Shown one piece after another: positions 42,177-51,630 of a stretch of DNA of 64,000 nt. The translations under genes were made by a program, and so were the position numbers. Below the pieces are notes generated by a model. That model had not been told where the DNA came from. It did not search any database and worked only from the letters and a program-made list of their open reading frames with translations. Where the stretch lies: contig NZ_CATNLY010000052.1 in assembly GCF_950100655.1 (NCBI RefSeq), positions 1-64,000 on the forward strand, in the 5' to 3' direction. The DNA comes from Pleomorphomonas sp. T1.2MG-36 (GTDB taxonomy: Bacteria; Pseudomonadota; Alphaproteobacteria; Rhizobiales; Pleomorphomonadaceae). Position 1 is the stretch's first letter. Every line of letters starts with the position of its first letter.

Positions 42177-42191
42177 GTTCCTTTTATGTTC
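42177..42191. promoter_or_regulatory. LexA (SOS) box 2
   Basis: GTTCCTTTTATGTTC is a second exact GTTC-N7-GTTC match, set in flanks similar to box 1 (TACTACGTTCC vs TACTGTGTTCT). It is about 200 bp upstream of the 1097-residue virion gene, again in a divergent intergenic region. Confidence 0.75.
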
Positions 42192-42330
42192 CGATGTATG
42201 CACCACCAGGAGGCGAGTCGGCAACCGGATACAGTCTTTTATAGAGTCGTGGTGAGTACTGAGGTGAGCTAGTCGGGGCTGCCAGGTTTTGCTCATGATG
42301 CTGCTGGTTGGATCGGCCATTGCAACCGAT

Positions 42331-42364
42331 CACCACGGAAACCCCCAGGACTTAGCGTCAGGCC
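42331..42364 (+). promoter_or_regulatory. Conserved 34-bp leader block, copy 2
   Basis: A repeat of the block at 39567-39600 (CACCACGGAAACC ... CTTAGCGTCAGGCC), ending 24 bp before the TTG start of the next virion gene. Confidence 0.5.
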
Positions 42365-42388
42365 TGATCCTTTTCGGGAGATAGGTCT

Positions 42389-45300
42389 TTGCGCACCCCA
42401 GACAGCCCTGAAAACTACAACGCCTTCAAGGATAGCCAGCGGCGGCAAAACGAAAAGCGCCAGCAGTTCCGGGTCGTGACGCGGCTGGCAGGCGACGACA
42501 GCTCGCCCGTCAGCGACGAGCAGCTTGCCAACGACGTGGCCAAACAAACCGGGAGCGCCCCGGCACCTGAGGACATCGTCAGAGCCAATCGCGAACTGTT
42601 CCGCGAGGCGAGCGACCGGGCATGGGCGGAGAAGATCGGGAGAGAAGCGCCGATTACGTTGGTGGTGGCAGGCGATCCCAAGAACGTGTCCCGTCCAAGG
42701 GAATACTTCGATGCGCTGGCTTCCTTGGAGCAGGTCGCCGGCAAGCTTGTCACGGCTCCGCAGGCTTCTACTGACGGAACAGCCTGGGAGAGAGGAAGGC
42801 TGAACTCGCCTTCAATCCGGAATGCGGACTTTGTGGATGAGCTTGCTGCTGTCCGCCAGCAGGTCAATGAGCATAGTGGTGGCCATCCGGCGCCATCAGG
42901 TGGGCAAGGCAATAGCAATGGGCTTCGGCCCGGCGAGAAGGTGATCAATGTCGAGGTGGTGCCGGATAGCGATGTTCCGGCCTCGTTGCCGCGCAGCGAT
43001 CCTGCTGCCGATCCGACGTCTGACAATGCGCAGTCTGGTTCTTCCTCGGCAGACTCCCGGAACTCAACATCCTCAACTGAAGCGAGTGCGGGCCGGGGGG
43101 ACAACAGCGGGCTTCGGTCTGGCGAAAGGGTAGTGACCGTCGAAGTGGTGCCCGAGCCTCGCAGCAGTTCGACAAATAGCGCTACGGCTAGCACCCCTTT
43201 GCCGGGTGATGTCGAGGCTAAAGCTCCTCCGAATGGCACTGGCGAGCAGTCGGTTATGCCTGGTATCGGGCCGGAAAAAGCTCCCGCCCTCGGGAGTTCG
43301 TTACCTTTTGGTTCGGATCCATCGATACCGAACGTTACGACCTTTGAAATGCCGCAGATTAAGCTACCCGATGCTCCCTCGGCGGGCGCTTCGCTTGCGC
43401 TGGGTATCGCCGGTCTCGGCAAAAACCCTGGTTATTGGGTCGTCGCGGCCTACAGGGACTTGATCGACAAGCAGTCTGACATCCCGAAAGATCTGGCTCT
43501 TAGCGTTCTTGATGGCGTGATTACCGGAAGTCTTACGCAAGAAAAAGCACTAGCGAGGCTGACAGAGGGATCCTCCACTGCGGTGCCGGACGGCGGCCTA
43601 GCCTTAGGAGGAGCGGAAGGTTTCGGTTTGGATGATGGCATATCGCCGGATTCCTATATGCCGTTTAGGCCCCGGAGTGAGCCGATTCTGCCCGAACGGA
43701 CCTTTGAACTGCCAGAAATCCCGCTTAGCAAAGACGCTCCCTCGAAACGCGCCGCGCTTTCGGAAGCTATCGCTGGCCTTGGCAAAAACCCTGGTTACTA
43801 CGTCGTAGCGGCGCTCAAGGATTTGATCTCCAAACAGCCCGATCTTCCCCAAGATATAGCTCTCGATGTTCTTAATAAAGTCGCTAGCGGTAGCCTCACG
43901 CGAGAGCAAGCGCTAGATAGGCTGCTTTACACACCGCTACCGGATCGTGAAAAACTTGCGGATGAGATTGCTAATGCTGCAATGCTTACAGAGGAGCAGG
44001 CAAAAGCACTCGAGGAGCGGCTTAAGAAACAGCCCTATATTCCGGTTGACCGGGCTTTGGAGGTATTCCGTTCGGTTCGCCATATGGATTATGGACCGGG
44101 ACCTGCAAAAAACCTGCTAATGGCAACTACCGACGAAGAACTCGCCAATCTTACTGAAAGGATGGTCCTCGCCAAGGGAAAGAATCCTGAGGAAATAGCA
44201 GCGGTACGCCGAGGGCTTTACGAACAAAATGCCGCCGATCCGGCAGTTTCTGATATGTATTTCACGGGGTTTATTAATGGTTATGTGACCGAAGGTCAGC
44301 TTCGGAAAATTATGGAGCGGCATGGTTTTGTAGGTTCAGTCATTGAGCTTGTGAATAGAACATTTGGTAGCCAATATAAGTCCGTTGGTGGCATTATAAA
44401 ATTTCTCTACTACTACGTGGGGATGCCGGAAACGGAAGAATGGAAGAGGCGTAAAGCTCTCATCGACGATGTGTTGCATTTAAAAGGTAAGAGTGCAGCT
44501 GAGTTCGACGCTGTCTACCAACGCATTCTGGACAATGACGATCCAGGCTCTCTTGTTGAAGCTTGGAACGCTATGAAGGAGGGCAAGGATCCCGAGGAGG
44601 TGAGCAAAATGTTCCCGTCCTACCCTCTTGGGGACGGGGCCTTAGCACACAGTAAGGAATTTGTTACGCCTGGCTGGGAGAACAGCATCGCCGGCCGCGT
44701 TGGAGATGCGGCCGGACCTTTGGTAAACGCAGCCCTTCTCGATGCTGCGTTTAGGAATGGGTGGGTGGGCGCGCTCTACCTAGCCTTGGATGGGGGCGCG
44801 ACCAATCACGCTGCAGCGGTAGCAGCCGACGCAGACGCCAAGACGATAAGAACATCGGACGCGGAGGCAACAGTCGCTAGCTTTCTTACGAATCTCTCTC
44901 CCGTGAAGTGGCTCTTGGGGGCTGCGCCGCTCAGGAAATTCGCCGGCGGGGCAATAGAGGATATGGTTGATGGCACTTACGGCATTGGCATGCAGGTAGT
45001 GCAACAGACCAGCCTAAACGCTATCGCACAGAGTTACGACAAGCACCGCGCTCTGTTCCAGGATGTGGGTCCCGCTGCCGCTGCCGGCGCCATACTGTGG
45101 GGGCTGAAGATCGCCGGTAGGGCTGGATTAGGAAGATTTGGCGCCGCGATCGATGCGTATAGTCTGCGGAATAATATTTCCGAGGCACAAGAGGCCATAA
45201 GGCGGGATGTTATACTGAAGGAGTTCAACGATATTATAGAACAAAACGCTCCGATCGTGTCCAACAAACGAAAGGAAATTGCCGATTTTATCCAGCAAAA

Positions 45301-45682
45301 AGTGACGAATAAGTCCAACGAGAACCTTTATTTTCAGGTGGATAAATTTAAGGAGTCTCTGACAAAGGCTGGTATAGACCCCCTAACTTTCGTTGAGAGC
45401 TTGGGCGGAGTTACGCTCGGCGACTTTCAAGGAGCAACTAAGGCCGGAGGGTATGTTCGTGTGCCATTGGCTGCCTTCGCAGCTTACGTGATGGGCACAA
45501 AGGCAAGTAAAGCTTTAATGGAACATGCAACGTTCAAGCCTGGGGCCAAGTCGCCGGCAATGAGTGAAGAGTTTCTGAAAAATCTTCTGATGGGTAAGTC
45601 AAACGGAACAGCAACCGTCCCTCCTGATGGGAAACCTGCTCCGACATACTCCTTCCCAGAAGACAAAGCTGGTCAGTCATAA
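42389..45682 (+). CDS. Very large virion-type protein with internal repeats (T7 gp16-like position)
   Basis: 1097 residues from a TTG start with GGGAGATAGG upstream. The first 320 residues are low-complexity, Ser/Pro/Gly-rich, with two copies of GL(R)xGExVxxVEVVP (near 175 and 245). A module of about 70 residues is repeated at about 325-400 and 445-515 (AIAGLGKNPGY(W/Y)VVAA, DLI.KQ, ALxVL). From about 780 there are amphipathic helices and hydrophobic stretches (FAGGAIEDMVDGTYGIGMQV). No transglycosylase motif is seen. The coding sequence from about 43.2 kb on is markedly AT-richer than its neighbours. Its place after the gp15-like gene suggests an ejection or core protein. Confidence 0.6.
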   Translation: MRTPDSPENYNAFKDSQRRQNEKRQQFRVVTRLAGDDSSPVSDEQLANDVAKQTGSAPAPEDIVRANRELFREASDRAWAEKIGREAPITLVVAGDPKNVSRPREYFDALASLEQVAGKLVTAPQASTDGTAWERGRLNSPSIRNADFVDELAAVRQQVNEHSGGHPAPSGGQGNSNGLRPGEKVINVEVVPDSDVPASLPRSDPAADPTSDNAQSGSSSADSRNSTSSTEASAGRGDNSGLRSGERVVTVEVVPEPRSSSTNSATASTPLPGDVEAKAPPNGTGEQSVMPGIGPEKAPALGSSLPFGSDPSIPNVTTFEMPQIKLPDAPSAGASLALGIAGLGKNPGYWVVAAYRDLIDKQSDIPKDLALSVLDGVITGSLTQEKALARLTEGSSTAVPDGGLALGGAEGFGLDDGISPDSYMPFRPRSEPILPERTFELPEIPLSKDAPSKRAALSEAIAGLGKNPGYYVVAALKDLISKQPDLPQDIALDVLNKVASGSLTREQALDRLLYTPLPDREKLADEIANAAMLTEEQAKALEERLKKQPYIPVDRALEVFRSVRHMDYGPGPAKNLLMATTDEELANLTERMVLAKGKNPEEIAAVRRGLYEQNAADPAVSDMYFTGFINGYVTEGQLRKIMERHGFVGSVIELVNRTFGSQYKSVGGIIKFLYYYVGMPETEEWKRRKALIDDVLHLKGKSAAEFDAVYQRILDNDDPGSLVEAWNAMKEGKDPEEVSKMFPSYPLGDGALAHSKEFVTPGWENSIAGRVGDAAGPLVNAALLDAAFRNGWVGALYLALDGGATNHAAAVAADADAKTIRTSDAEATVASFLTNLSPVKWLLGAAPLRKFAGGAIEDMVDGTYGIGMQVVQQTSLNAIAQSYDKHRALFQDVGPAAAAGAILWGLKIAGRAGLGRFGAAIDAYSLRNNISEAQEAIRRDVILKEFNDIIEQNAPIVSNKRKEIADFIQQKVTNKSNENLYFQVDKFKESLTKAGIDPLTFVESLGGVTLGDFQGATKAGGYVRVPLAAFAAYVMGTKASKALMEHATFKPGAKSPAMSEEFLKNLLMGKSNGTATVPPDGKPAPTYSFPEDKAGQS

Positions 45683-45869
45683 TCCCCCGTTCAGTTGCCC
45701 TTGGCTGAAAGCGCTGACGCGGCTGCTTCTTCCGCTGCGTCGTAGGCGTCACCCAAAGAGCCTGCTCTATCACCGAAAACCGGTGTGCTCAAAAGGTCAG
45801 CTTCGTTTCTAGCGCCCACAACTGGTGCAGGGGCGGCTACCGCAAAGTCTTCGCTGTCGGAGAACAAGA

Positions 45870-48800
45870 ATGCAATCCTCAAAGGTCGCTGGCCCAGATG
45901 CGGTTCTCCTCTCGGAGAGACCTCAAATCGATCTCTCGGATAGGGATGAGGCTGTACGAGACGAAAATCGAAAGCAGCCAAGTAGCGTGTTACACCAACC
46001 GCCTGAAAACGGCAAAGCCGCCCCAATTAATGCATCCGCCGCTGATGCTAACACACTGAGGCGCCTAGTCTCGGCAATTGACCTTTCATCCTTTCTACGC
46101 GAAGCCGCGCGCACCTATCTCGCCGAACTCAACGCCATGGTGGAGCGGGGAGAACCCGCCGCCTCCCAAGACAAGGGCGGCCTTTCCCGCTGGTCGGGCG
46201 ATGCCGAGGACGGCACCGAGCACTTCGCCCGTGCCTTCGTGGCGTATCTTCTGGACGGCACCGCACTGCCGGCCGGGCCGCGCGAGGCGTTTCGGCATTT
46301 TCGGGCGTGGTTGATCGGGCTCTATGTCGTTGAGCGCCAGCAGGGCGTGGCTGTCAGCGCCGAGGTGGCCGAGGTGCTCGACCGGCTGCTGGCCGTCGAG
46401 CTGGCGTTGGCCGAGGCGCGGCGGACGGCGGGTGATGTTGGGCCGGTGTCGCCGGATCTTCAGGAAAAGCGCACGGCGGCGGACGCCGAGGCCGAGGATC
46501 GGCTGACGCGGGAGATCTTGCGGCCGGTGCGGGCAGCGCGGGAGAAAGGCTATCGCCAGGAGCTGGCGGCGGCGACGGCCGAGGCGGAAGGGCGGATCAA
46601 TGCGCTGCCGGTCTATCGGGCCACCGAGTGGCTGACCAACCGGCGTTGGTTGGGGGAAGAGATGCCGGCGCTGCCGACGATCCGGCTGTCGCGGCCCATC
46701 CTCGTCGAGCGTTACGGCGAGGCGGTGCTGGCGGCGCTGCCGCGTGGGCGGTTCACCGCTCATGCGGCGACGGGCGGTGTCGACCCCGACGAGGCGGCTG
46801 GGCTGTTCGGCTTTTCGAGCGGCGACGAGATGATCCAGGCGATGGCGCTGGTGCCGAAGCGCGAGGCGACCATTGCGCTCGAGGCCAAGCGGTTGATGGT
46901 GGAGCGGCGGGGCGATCCGCTGGTTGACGGCACGTTGCCGGAGGCGGCGCTGGCCGCCATTCACGGCCCTCGCATGGCCGAATGGCTGGCCGCGGAACTC
47001 AAGGCGCTGGCCGGCCCGGCCGGCGAGGCGCAGCCCGTCACCGCCGAAGGCGCGGCGGCGTTCGCCCGCGACGCGCTAGTGGATACGCCGGTGCGCGACG
47101 CCATCGACGCCCGTCGCCATCTGGTCGCCGAGCGGCGGGCCGGCGAGGAGGTGGCGAAGCTTGCCGCGTCCAGCGCGGAGGACAGGGCCAAAAAGCTCTA
47201 CGATGCCCGGCGGCGGCAGTTGCTCAACGTGGCGCTCTATGCCGAGGCGCTGGGGATTGCCGACGATCTCGAGGCGGCGGAGGAGATGGTGCGCCGGCTC
47301 GACCGGCCCGAGCGGCCGGAGGTGACGACCGGCGTTGACGGCTGGCGGGCCATCGATGCCATTCTCGACCGTTTCGAGTTCCGCAAGACCGATGAGCCGG
47401 CGCCGCGCAACGCGGTGGCGACCTTCATGAAGGCGATGACGGCGGCCGGCCGGGACAACGAGCTGGCGATCGCCGATCTGGTGCTGCAGGGCGGCGAGGG
47501 GAAGCCTTACGGCGAGCTGCCAATCGGCGCGCTGAAGGCGGTTGTCGCCAGCCTTGACAACATCGAACACGCCATGGGCCGCAACGATGCGCTGGTGGAC
47601 GGGCGCGGGCGGCAGCGCCTCAGCGAGGCCACCAAGGGCATCGCCGCCGCGCTGGTGCGGGTCAACGGCGGAGCCGGGAAGCGCCCGGTCGACCTCGGCC
47701 GGGCCGCCGACGAGGTGCTGCGCGAGATCGACGGCCGCGCCAAGGGGCCGGCTTTTGCCGCGCTGAAGGCGCCCGTCGATGCCGCCGTCGCGGCGCTGAA
47801 GGCGCGCCGAGAGCGGGCGGCCGAGGAGGTCGCGGCGCTCTATGCGCCCTACGACGCGGACGAGCGGCGGGCGATGGCGGTGCGCCGCTTCCTGCCGGCG
47901 CTGGGGCGGTCGCTGTCGCGCTGGGAGATGATCGCCGTGGCGCTCAACGCCGGCACCGAGGCCGGCCATACGGCGCTGACCGGTCCGGCGGGCTTTCCGC
48001 CGGAGATGGTGTCGGCGATCCTCGCGGCGCTCGATATGCGGGATGCACGCTTCATCCAGTCCGTCTGGGACCTTCTCGAGAGCTTCCGGGACGAGATCGC
48101 CGCGCGCGAGCGGCGGGCGACCGGCGCGGCGCCCAAATGGAGCGAGGCGCGGCCGGTGAGCGTCGGCGGCGTGGCGTTGACGGGCGGCTTCTATCCGCTG
48201 GCCGTCGACGGCGATCTTGCCGAGGGCGTGCGCGGCGGCCGTTTCGCCAAGGCGATGGTAGAGGGTGGCGGAGGGGATGGGGCCGTGGGGCTCGATCTCG
48301 CACTGTTCCATGCCTTCGTCGACCGGTTGCTGCACGATCTCGAACTGTCGGAGGCGGTGACCAACGCGCGCCGGCTGCTGGCGCAGCCCGAACTGCATGA
48401 GGCTTTCACCGCCAAGGGGCGCACCGACGATATCGAAACGCTGGCGGCCTGGCTCGACGCCGTGGCGGCGGGCGATCTCAGGCCGGCGGATTTCCATCTG
48501 CGCATGGCCTCGGCCGGGGGCGGCGATGCCGTGGCGCGGCAGCTGGCGCGGGATCTCGCGGCGGCGTTGACCGATGCGGCCGGTTTGCCCGAAGCGATCG
48601 AGGCGGTGGGGGCGGCGGCGTTCGCGGTGGGCGCCAGCGGGGCGTTTGTGCCCGACATCGCCGACCGGATCGCCGAGCGGTCGCCCTTGATGGCCGGGCG
48701 GCGACTGGCGGCGGCGAAGCGGGGCGAGGCGGGGTCGGACGATCTCGCGGCCTGGCTGATCCGGCGCGTCCGCTGGCACTTCGTCGAGGTTCCCGTCTGG

Positions 48801-49259
48801 CTCGCCGGTGACTGTCACGGGCTTGCGCGCTCCGGCGGCGAGGCCAGGGCGGTGGCCGAGGGCGACGGCTGGGTGAGGAAGATCGCAGCGCCGGACGGCA
48901 AGGCCGAGGCGGCGGTGAAGGTGATGGTTGCCGCCTTGATGGCATCCCCCGCCACGACGGAGGCGGCGGGCCTGACGCGCACCCTCGGCGCGACCCTGCT
49001 GTTCGCCCGCCAAAAGATGGTGCTGGCGGCGGCGCGAAGCGGCGAGGGCGCCTTCGGCCTGCTCGGCGCGGCGCCGGGCATCGACGATGCGGCGCCGACG
49101 GCCGGGGAGGGTACGGCCCGGGCGGCCACGTGGGCGAAGAGTGGCAGCCGTGACGGGGCAGGCGCTGCCGCCGTGCGGGCGGCCATGATGGCGGTGGCGC
49201 TCATGATCGACGCGCCAGCGGAGGTGGCGATCGGCCACACGTTCGGCGCGATGACGTAG
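45870..49259 (+). CDS. Very large phage-type protein, polyvalent-protein-like segment
   Basis: 1129 residues from ATG 45870 (GGAGAACAAG upstream); an in-frame GTG at 45825 would add 15 residues. FARAFVAYLLDGTALPAGPR, then FRAWLIGLYV and LDRLLAVE, near residue 116-175 resemble a segment found in large polyvalent phage proteins, there usually next to a zincin protease that is missing here. The rest is Ala/Arg/Glu-rich and helical without recognisable motifs. The first 250 bp have lower GC than the remainder, so the 5' end may be a junction. The frame is intact. It lies on the same strand, 187 bp after the previous virion gene, with no obvious promoter. Confidence 0.55.
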   Translation: MQSSKVAGPDAVLLSERPQIDLSDRDEAVRDENRKQPSSVLHQPPENGKAAPINASAADANTLRRLVSAIDLSSFLREAARTYLAELNAMVERGEPAASQDKGGLSRWSGDAEDGTEHFARAFVAYLLDGTALPAGPREAFRHFRAWLIGLYVVERQQGVAVSAEVAEVLDRLLAVELALAEARRTAGDVGPVSPDLQEKRTAADAEAEDRLTREILRPVRAAREKGYRQELAAATAEAEGRINALPVYRATEWLTNRRWLGEEMPALPTIRLSRPILVERYGEAVLAALPRGRFTAHAATGGVDPDEAAGLFGFSSGDEMIQAMALVPKREATIALEAKRLMVERRGDPLVDGTLPEAALAAIHGPRMAEWLAAELKALAGPAGEAQPVTAEGAAAFARDALVDTPVRDAIDARRHLVAERRAGEEVAKLAASSAEDRAKKLYDARRRQLLNVALYAEALGIADDLEAAEEMVRRLDRPERPEVTTGVDGWRAIDAILDRFEFRKTDEPAPRNAVATFMKAMTAAGRDNELAIADLVLQGGEGKPYGELPIGALKAVVASLDNIEHAMGRNDALVDGRGRQRLSEATKGIAAALVRVNGGAGKRPVDLGRAADEVLREIDGRAKGPAFAALKAPVDAAVAALKARRERAAEEVAALYAPYDADERRAMAVRRFLPALGRSLSRWEMIAVALNAGTEAGHTALTGPAGFPPEMVSAILAALDMRDARFIQSVWDLLESFRDEIAARERRATGAAPKWSEARPVSVGGVALTGGFYPLAVDGDLAEGVRGGRFAKAMVEGGGGDGAVGLDLALFHAFVDRLLHDLELSEAVTNARRLLAQPELHEAFTAKGRTDDIETLAAWLDAVAAGDLRPADFHLRMASAGGGDAVARQLARDLAAALTDAAGLPEAIEAVGAAAFAVGASGAFVPDIADRIAERSPLMAGRRLAAAKRGEAGSDDLAAWLIRRVRWHFVEVPVWLAGDCHGLARSGGEARAVAEGDGWVRKIAAPDGKAEAAVKVMVAALMASPATTEAAGLTRTLGATLLFARQKMVLAAARSGEGAFGLLGAAPGIDDAAPTAGEGTARAATWAKSGSRDGAGAAAVRAAMMAVALMIDAPAEVAIGHTFGAMT

Positions 49260-49267
49260 AGCATTTT

Positions 49268-49287
49268 CGGCGAACTCAGGTTCGCCG
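49268..49287. terminator. Hairpin between convergent genes
   Basis: CGGCGAAC-TCAG-GTTCGCCG is a perfect 8-bp stem with a 4-base loop, 8 bp after the large virion gene stop and 18 bp before the end of the convergent membrane-protein gene. There is no clear U-run on the plus strand, so it is only a possible terminator. Confidence 0.45.
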
Positions 49288-49305
49288 GACGCGCTCTTGC
49301 CGGCC

Positions 49306-49575
49306 TTAGTGCTTGATATCCCTGCGGATGGCCTTGCCGATGAAGAAGGCGAGGCATGCGGCGGCCATGCCGGCGGCGATGCTGATGAACTCGACCGCGT
49401 CCCACCTGAAGCCCAGGATCTGCATGCTGCGCATGATGACATGCGTCAGAATGGCGAGGCCGATCGCCACGGGATAGCCGACGGCGTTCCGAACCTTGAA
49501 CAGCCCGATGAACAGCGAGGCGATCGCCGCGACGTCGAGGAGCTGCACGGCAAGCATCACGAAAAACAGGGCCAT
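49306..49575 (-). CDS. Small membrane protein of unknown function
   Basis: 89 residues with three membrane helices: MALFFVMLAVQLLDVAAIAS, YPVAIGLAILTHVIMRSM and EFISIAAGMAAACLAFFIG. The C-terminus is basic (KAIRRDIKH). GGAG stands 9 bp before the ATG. It is on the minus strand, between the large virion protein and the tail-fibre genes. The family is not recognised; it could be a moron membrane protein. Confidence 0.55.
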   Translation of the reverse strand: MALFFVMLAVQLLDVAAIASLFIGLFKVRNAVGYPVAIGLAILTHVIMRSMQILGFRWDAVEFISIAAGMAAACLAFFIGKAIRRDIKH

Positions 49576-49816
49576 CTTGAAAAGCTCCGGGAACGTTGCT
49601 GCGGCCTGTTGGCGGGCAGGCGAGTCGTGGTCAGCAGTTTGTGCTGCCCGAGCCGGCGTTCCAAGAGGGTTTGGCCGGATGGCGGGGCGCGCGGGGCGGC
49701 GCGCGTTGAAACAAACCCGGCGGCCCTAGGGTCTCGCCTGTCGATTCCCAGTGTCGCACCGTCATCGCGGAAGGCGCTTGCCGTTTCCGCGCCGGTGCTC
49801 GTCAGAAGGCCCGCCC

Positions 49817-51079
49817 ATGACCATTGCGAGCGAAGCCAACCGCTCCGGCCCCTATGCCTGCAACGGCGCAACGACCGGCTTCCCCTACGCCTTCAAGATT
49901 TTCGACGAGGCGCATGTCCGCGTCATCCTGACCGACGCCGGAGGCGCCGAGACCACGCTGGCGCTCGGGACGGACTATGTCGTGACCGGCGTCGGTGCCG
50001 ATGGCGGCGGCGCGGTGCAAACGGCCGTGGCCCATCCGCTCGGCTGCCTGGTGACGCTGATCCTCAACGTGCCCTTCACGCAAGGGACGGACCTTGAAAA
50101 CCAGGGCGCATACTTTGCCGAGACCATCGAGCGGGCGCTGGACGTGCTTACGCAGCAAGCGCTGCAGCTCAAGGAGCTGATCGGCCGTTCGGTGGTGCTT
50201 CCGGTGACCTCGACCGTATCGACCACGGATCTGGTCAGCGCCACGCTCGCTCTGGCCGAGATTCAGAGCAAGATGGAGGCGCTGCTCGACATAGCCCCCG
50301 ATATCCAGACCGTCGCCGGCATTTCCTCCAAGGTTGTCGCCGCCCAGGGGAATGCTGAGGCGGCGTCGACGGCAGCGGGAACCGCGACGGGGGCGGCCGG
50401 CGTGGCGACCGGGGCTGCGACCACGGCGACGCAGGCGGCGGTTCTTGCCGAAGCACTGGCAAACGCCGCGCCGCAAACGCCTGTCGGCAGCGGGTTCTCT
50501 GCCCGCCACTGGGCGGCCGTCGCGCAGGCGCTATCGGACGGCTTCGATCTCGATAGCTATTTGACGACGGATCAGATCCACACGCTGCTTGAAAACTACG
50601 CTCCAGCGACCCGGACGATCGCAGGTGGCGCTGGCGTCAAGATCAACGGCGGCGACAGCGCAACGCTTGAAGATACCGTAACGGTGAGACTTGATACTGC
50701 TTCTACCGAGGAAGTCCTCGCCGGTACTGTAGCGAAGCCGGTGAGTGTCGCCAACCTCTGGGGCGCCGGGACTCTCGTCGCCTTGACGGACGGGGCCGCT
50801 ATTCCCATCGATCTCGCCTCCGGCATCAATTTCTCCGTAGTCGTTTTCGGCAATCGGACGCTCTCCGACCCTAGAAATCCAAAGGTCGGTCAGAGCGGAT
50901 TTATTGTGGTGTCACAGGGCGGTAGTGGCGGGTTTACGCTATCATTCGGGTCCAGCTATAAATTCTTCGATGGCTTGGTTCCCGATCAGAGCATTACGCC
51001 CGGCGCGGTCAATGTGCTGCACTATGAGGTCATCTCCTCAACGCAGATCGCCATTTCCTATATCAGGGGGCTCGCATGA
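49817..51079 (+). CDS. Tail fibre protein, cassette A
   Basis: 420 residues. The N-terminal 140 residues (MTIASEANRSGPYACNGATT, YAFKIFDEAHVRVILTD, then TDLENQGAYFAETIERALDV) form the T7 gp17-like tail-attachment domain. An Ala/Thr-rich coiled region with short repeats (AAGTATGAAGVATGAATTAT) forms the shaft. The C-terminal 150 residues are beta-rich and differ from cassette B. AGAAGG precedes the ATG. It would attach to the nozzle and recognise the host surface. The next gene overlaps by ATGA, suggesting a tip protein or chaperone. Confidence 0.8.
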   Translation: MTIASEANRSGPYACNGATTGFPYAFKIFDEAHVRVILTDAGGAETTLALGTDYVVTGVGADGGGAVQTAVAHPLGCLVTLILNVPFTQGTDLENQGAYFAETIERALDVLTQQALQLKELIGRSVVLPVTSTVSTTDLVSATLALAEIQSKMEALLDIAPDIQTVAGISSKVVAAQGNAEAASTAAGTATGAAGVATGAATTATQAAVLAEALANAAPQTPVGSGFSARHWAAVAQALSDGFDLDSYLTTDQIHTLLENYAPATRTIAGGAGVKINGGDSATLEDTVTVRLDTASTEEVLAGTVAKPVSVANLWGAGTLVALTDGAAIPIDLASGINFSVVVFGNRTLSDPRNPKVGQSGFIVVSQGGSGGFTLSFGSSYKFFDGLVPDQSITPGAVNVLHYEVISSTQIAISYIRGLA

Positions 51080-51630
51080 TCCCTCTGCTGGGTGTTGCGC
51101 TACCACCCGTGGCTCTTATGCCGTTTCCCGCCATATCCGGCGCTTCCGTCTCTGGAGCTGGGAACGTAGCGGTGACTCTCCCAAACTCGCTCCGGACCAT
51201 AGGACGCTATAGCCTGCTAGTAACCGTAGTCGGCTCTTGGGGTGGCTCTGCCGAAAGAGCCGGCATCGACGTGCTTGATAATGCCGGTGCCGCATTGCTC
51301 TCTATCACAGAGGGCAGCGCTATCAGCGGCTCGTTTCTGACTGCCAGTCAAGCCAATCATAATGGGAGCGAACTGGTCGTGAACGACCCGATAACGGTAT
51401 GGGGCGGCGGACCTATAGGGACTCACACCGTCTATTTTCTGTTCGAGGGCATCGTTGGCGCGGCTTCGGTGCGTCTTCGCTCTGCCCCAGGAAACCGTTC
51501 AAATCCATCATACTTCGGCCCTTGGAGTGTACTCGGGATTGGTCGAGGGCGGCGCGCCCCGCCCAATTGGGCGGCGCTCACGGCGTCGATGACGGCGAGT
51601 GACGGCTACTTAAGGATTATCTGCTCATGA
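51076..51630 (+). CDS. Probable tail-fibre tip or accessory protein, cassette A
   Basis: 184 residues, beta-rich and Gly/Ser/Val-rich (SGAGNVAVTLPNSLRTIGRY, FLFEGIVGAASVRLRSAPGN). It overlaps both neighbours by 4 bp (ATGA), so it is translated with the fibre. It corresponds in position, and loosely in style, to the gene at 54485 in cassette B. No family is recognised; the role as tip, receptor-binding part or assembly factor is inferred from position. Confidence 0.55.
   Translation: MIPLLGVALPPVALMPFPAISGASVSGAGNVAVTLPNSLRTIGRYSLLVTVVGSWGGSAERAGIDVLDNAGAALLSITEGSAISGSFLTASQANHNGSELVVNDPITVWGGGPIGTHTVYFLFEGIVGAASVRLRSAPGNRSNPSYFGPWSVLGIGRGRRAPPNWAALTASMTASDGYLRIICS

Noticed and set aside
47076..49442. 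Long minus-strand frame opposite the 1129-residue virion gene
   Set aside because: Low-complexity Arg/His/Gln composition with no motifs; an antisense shadow.
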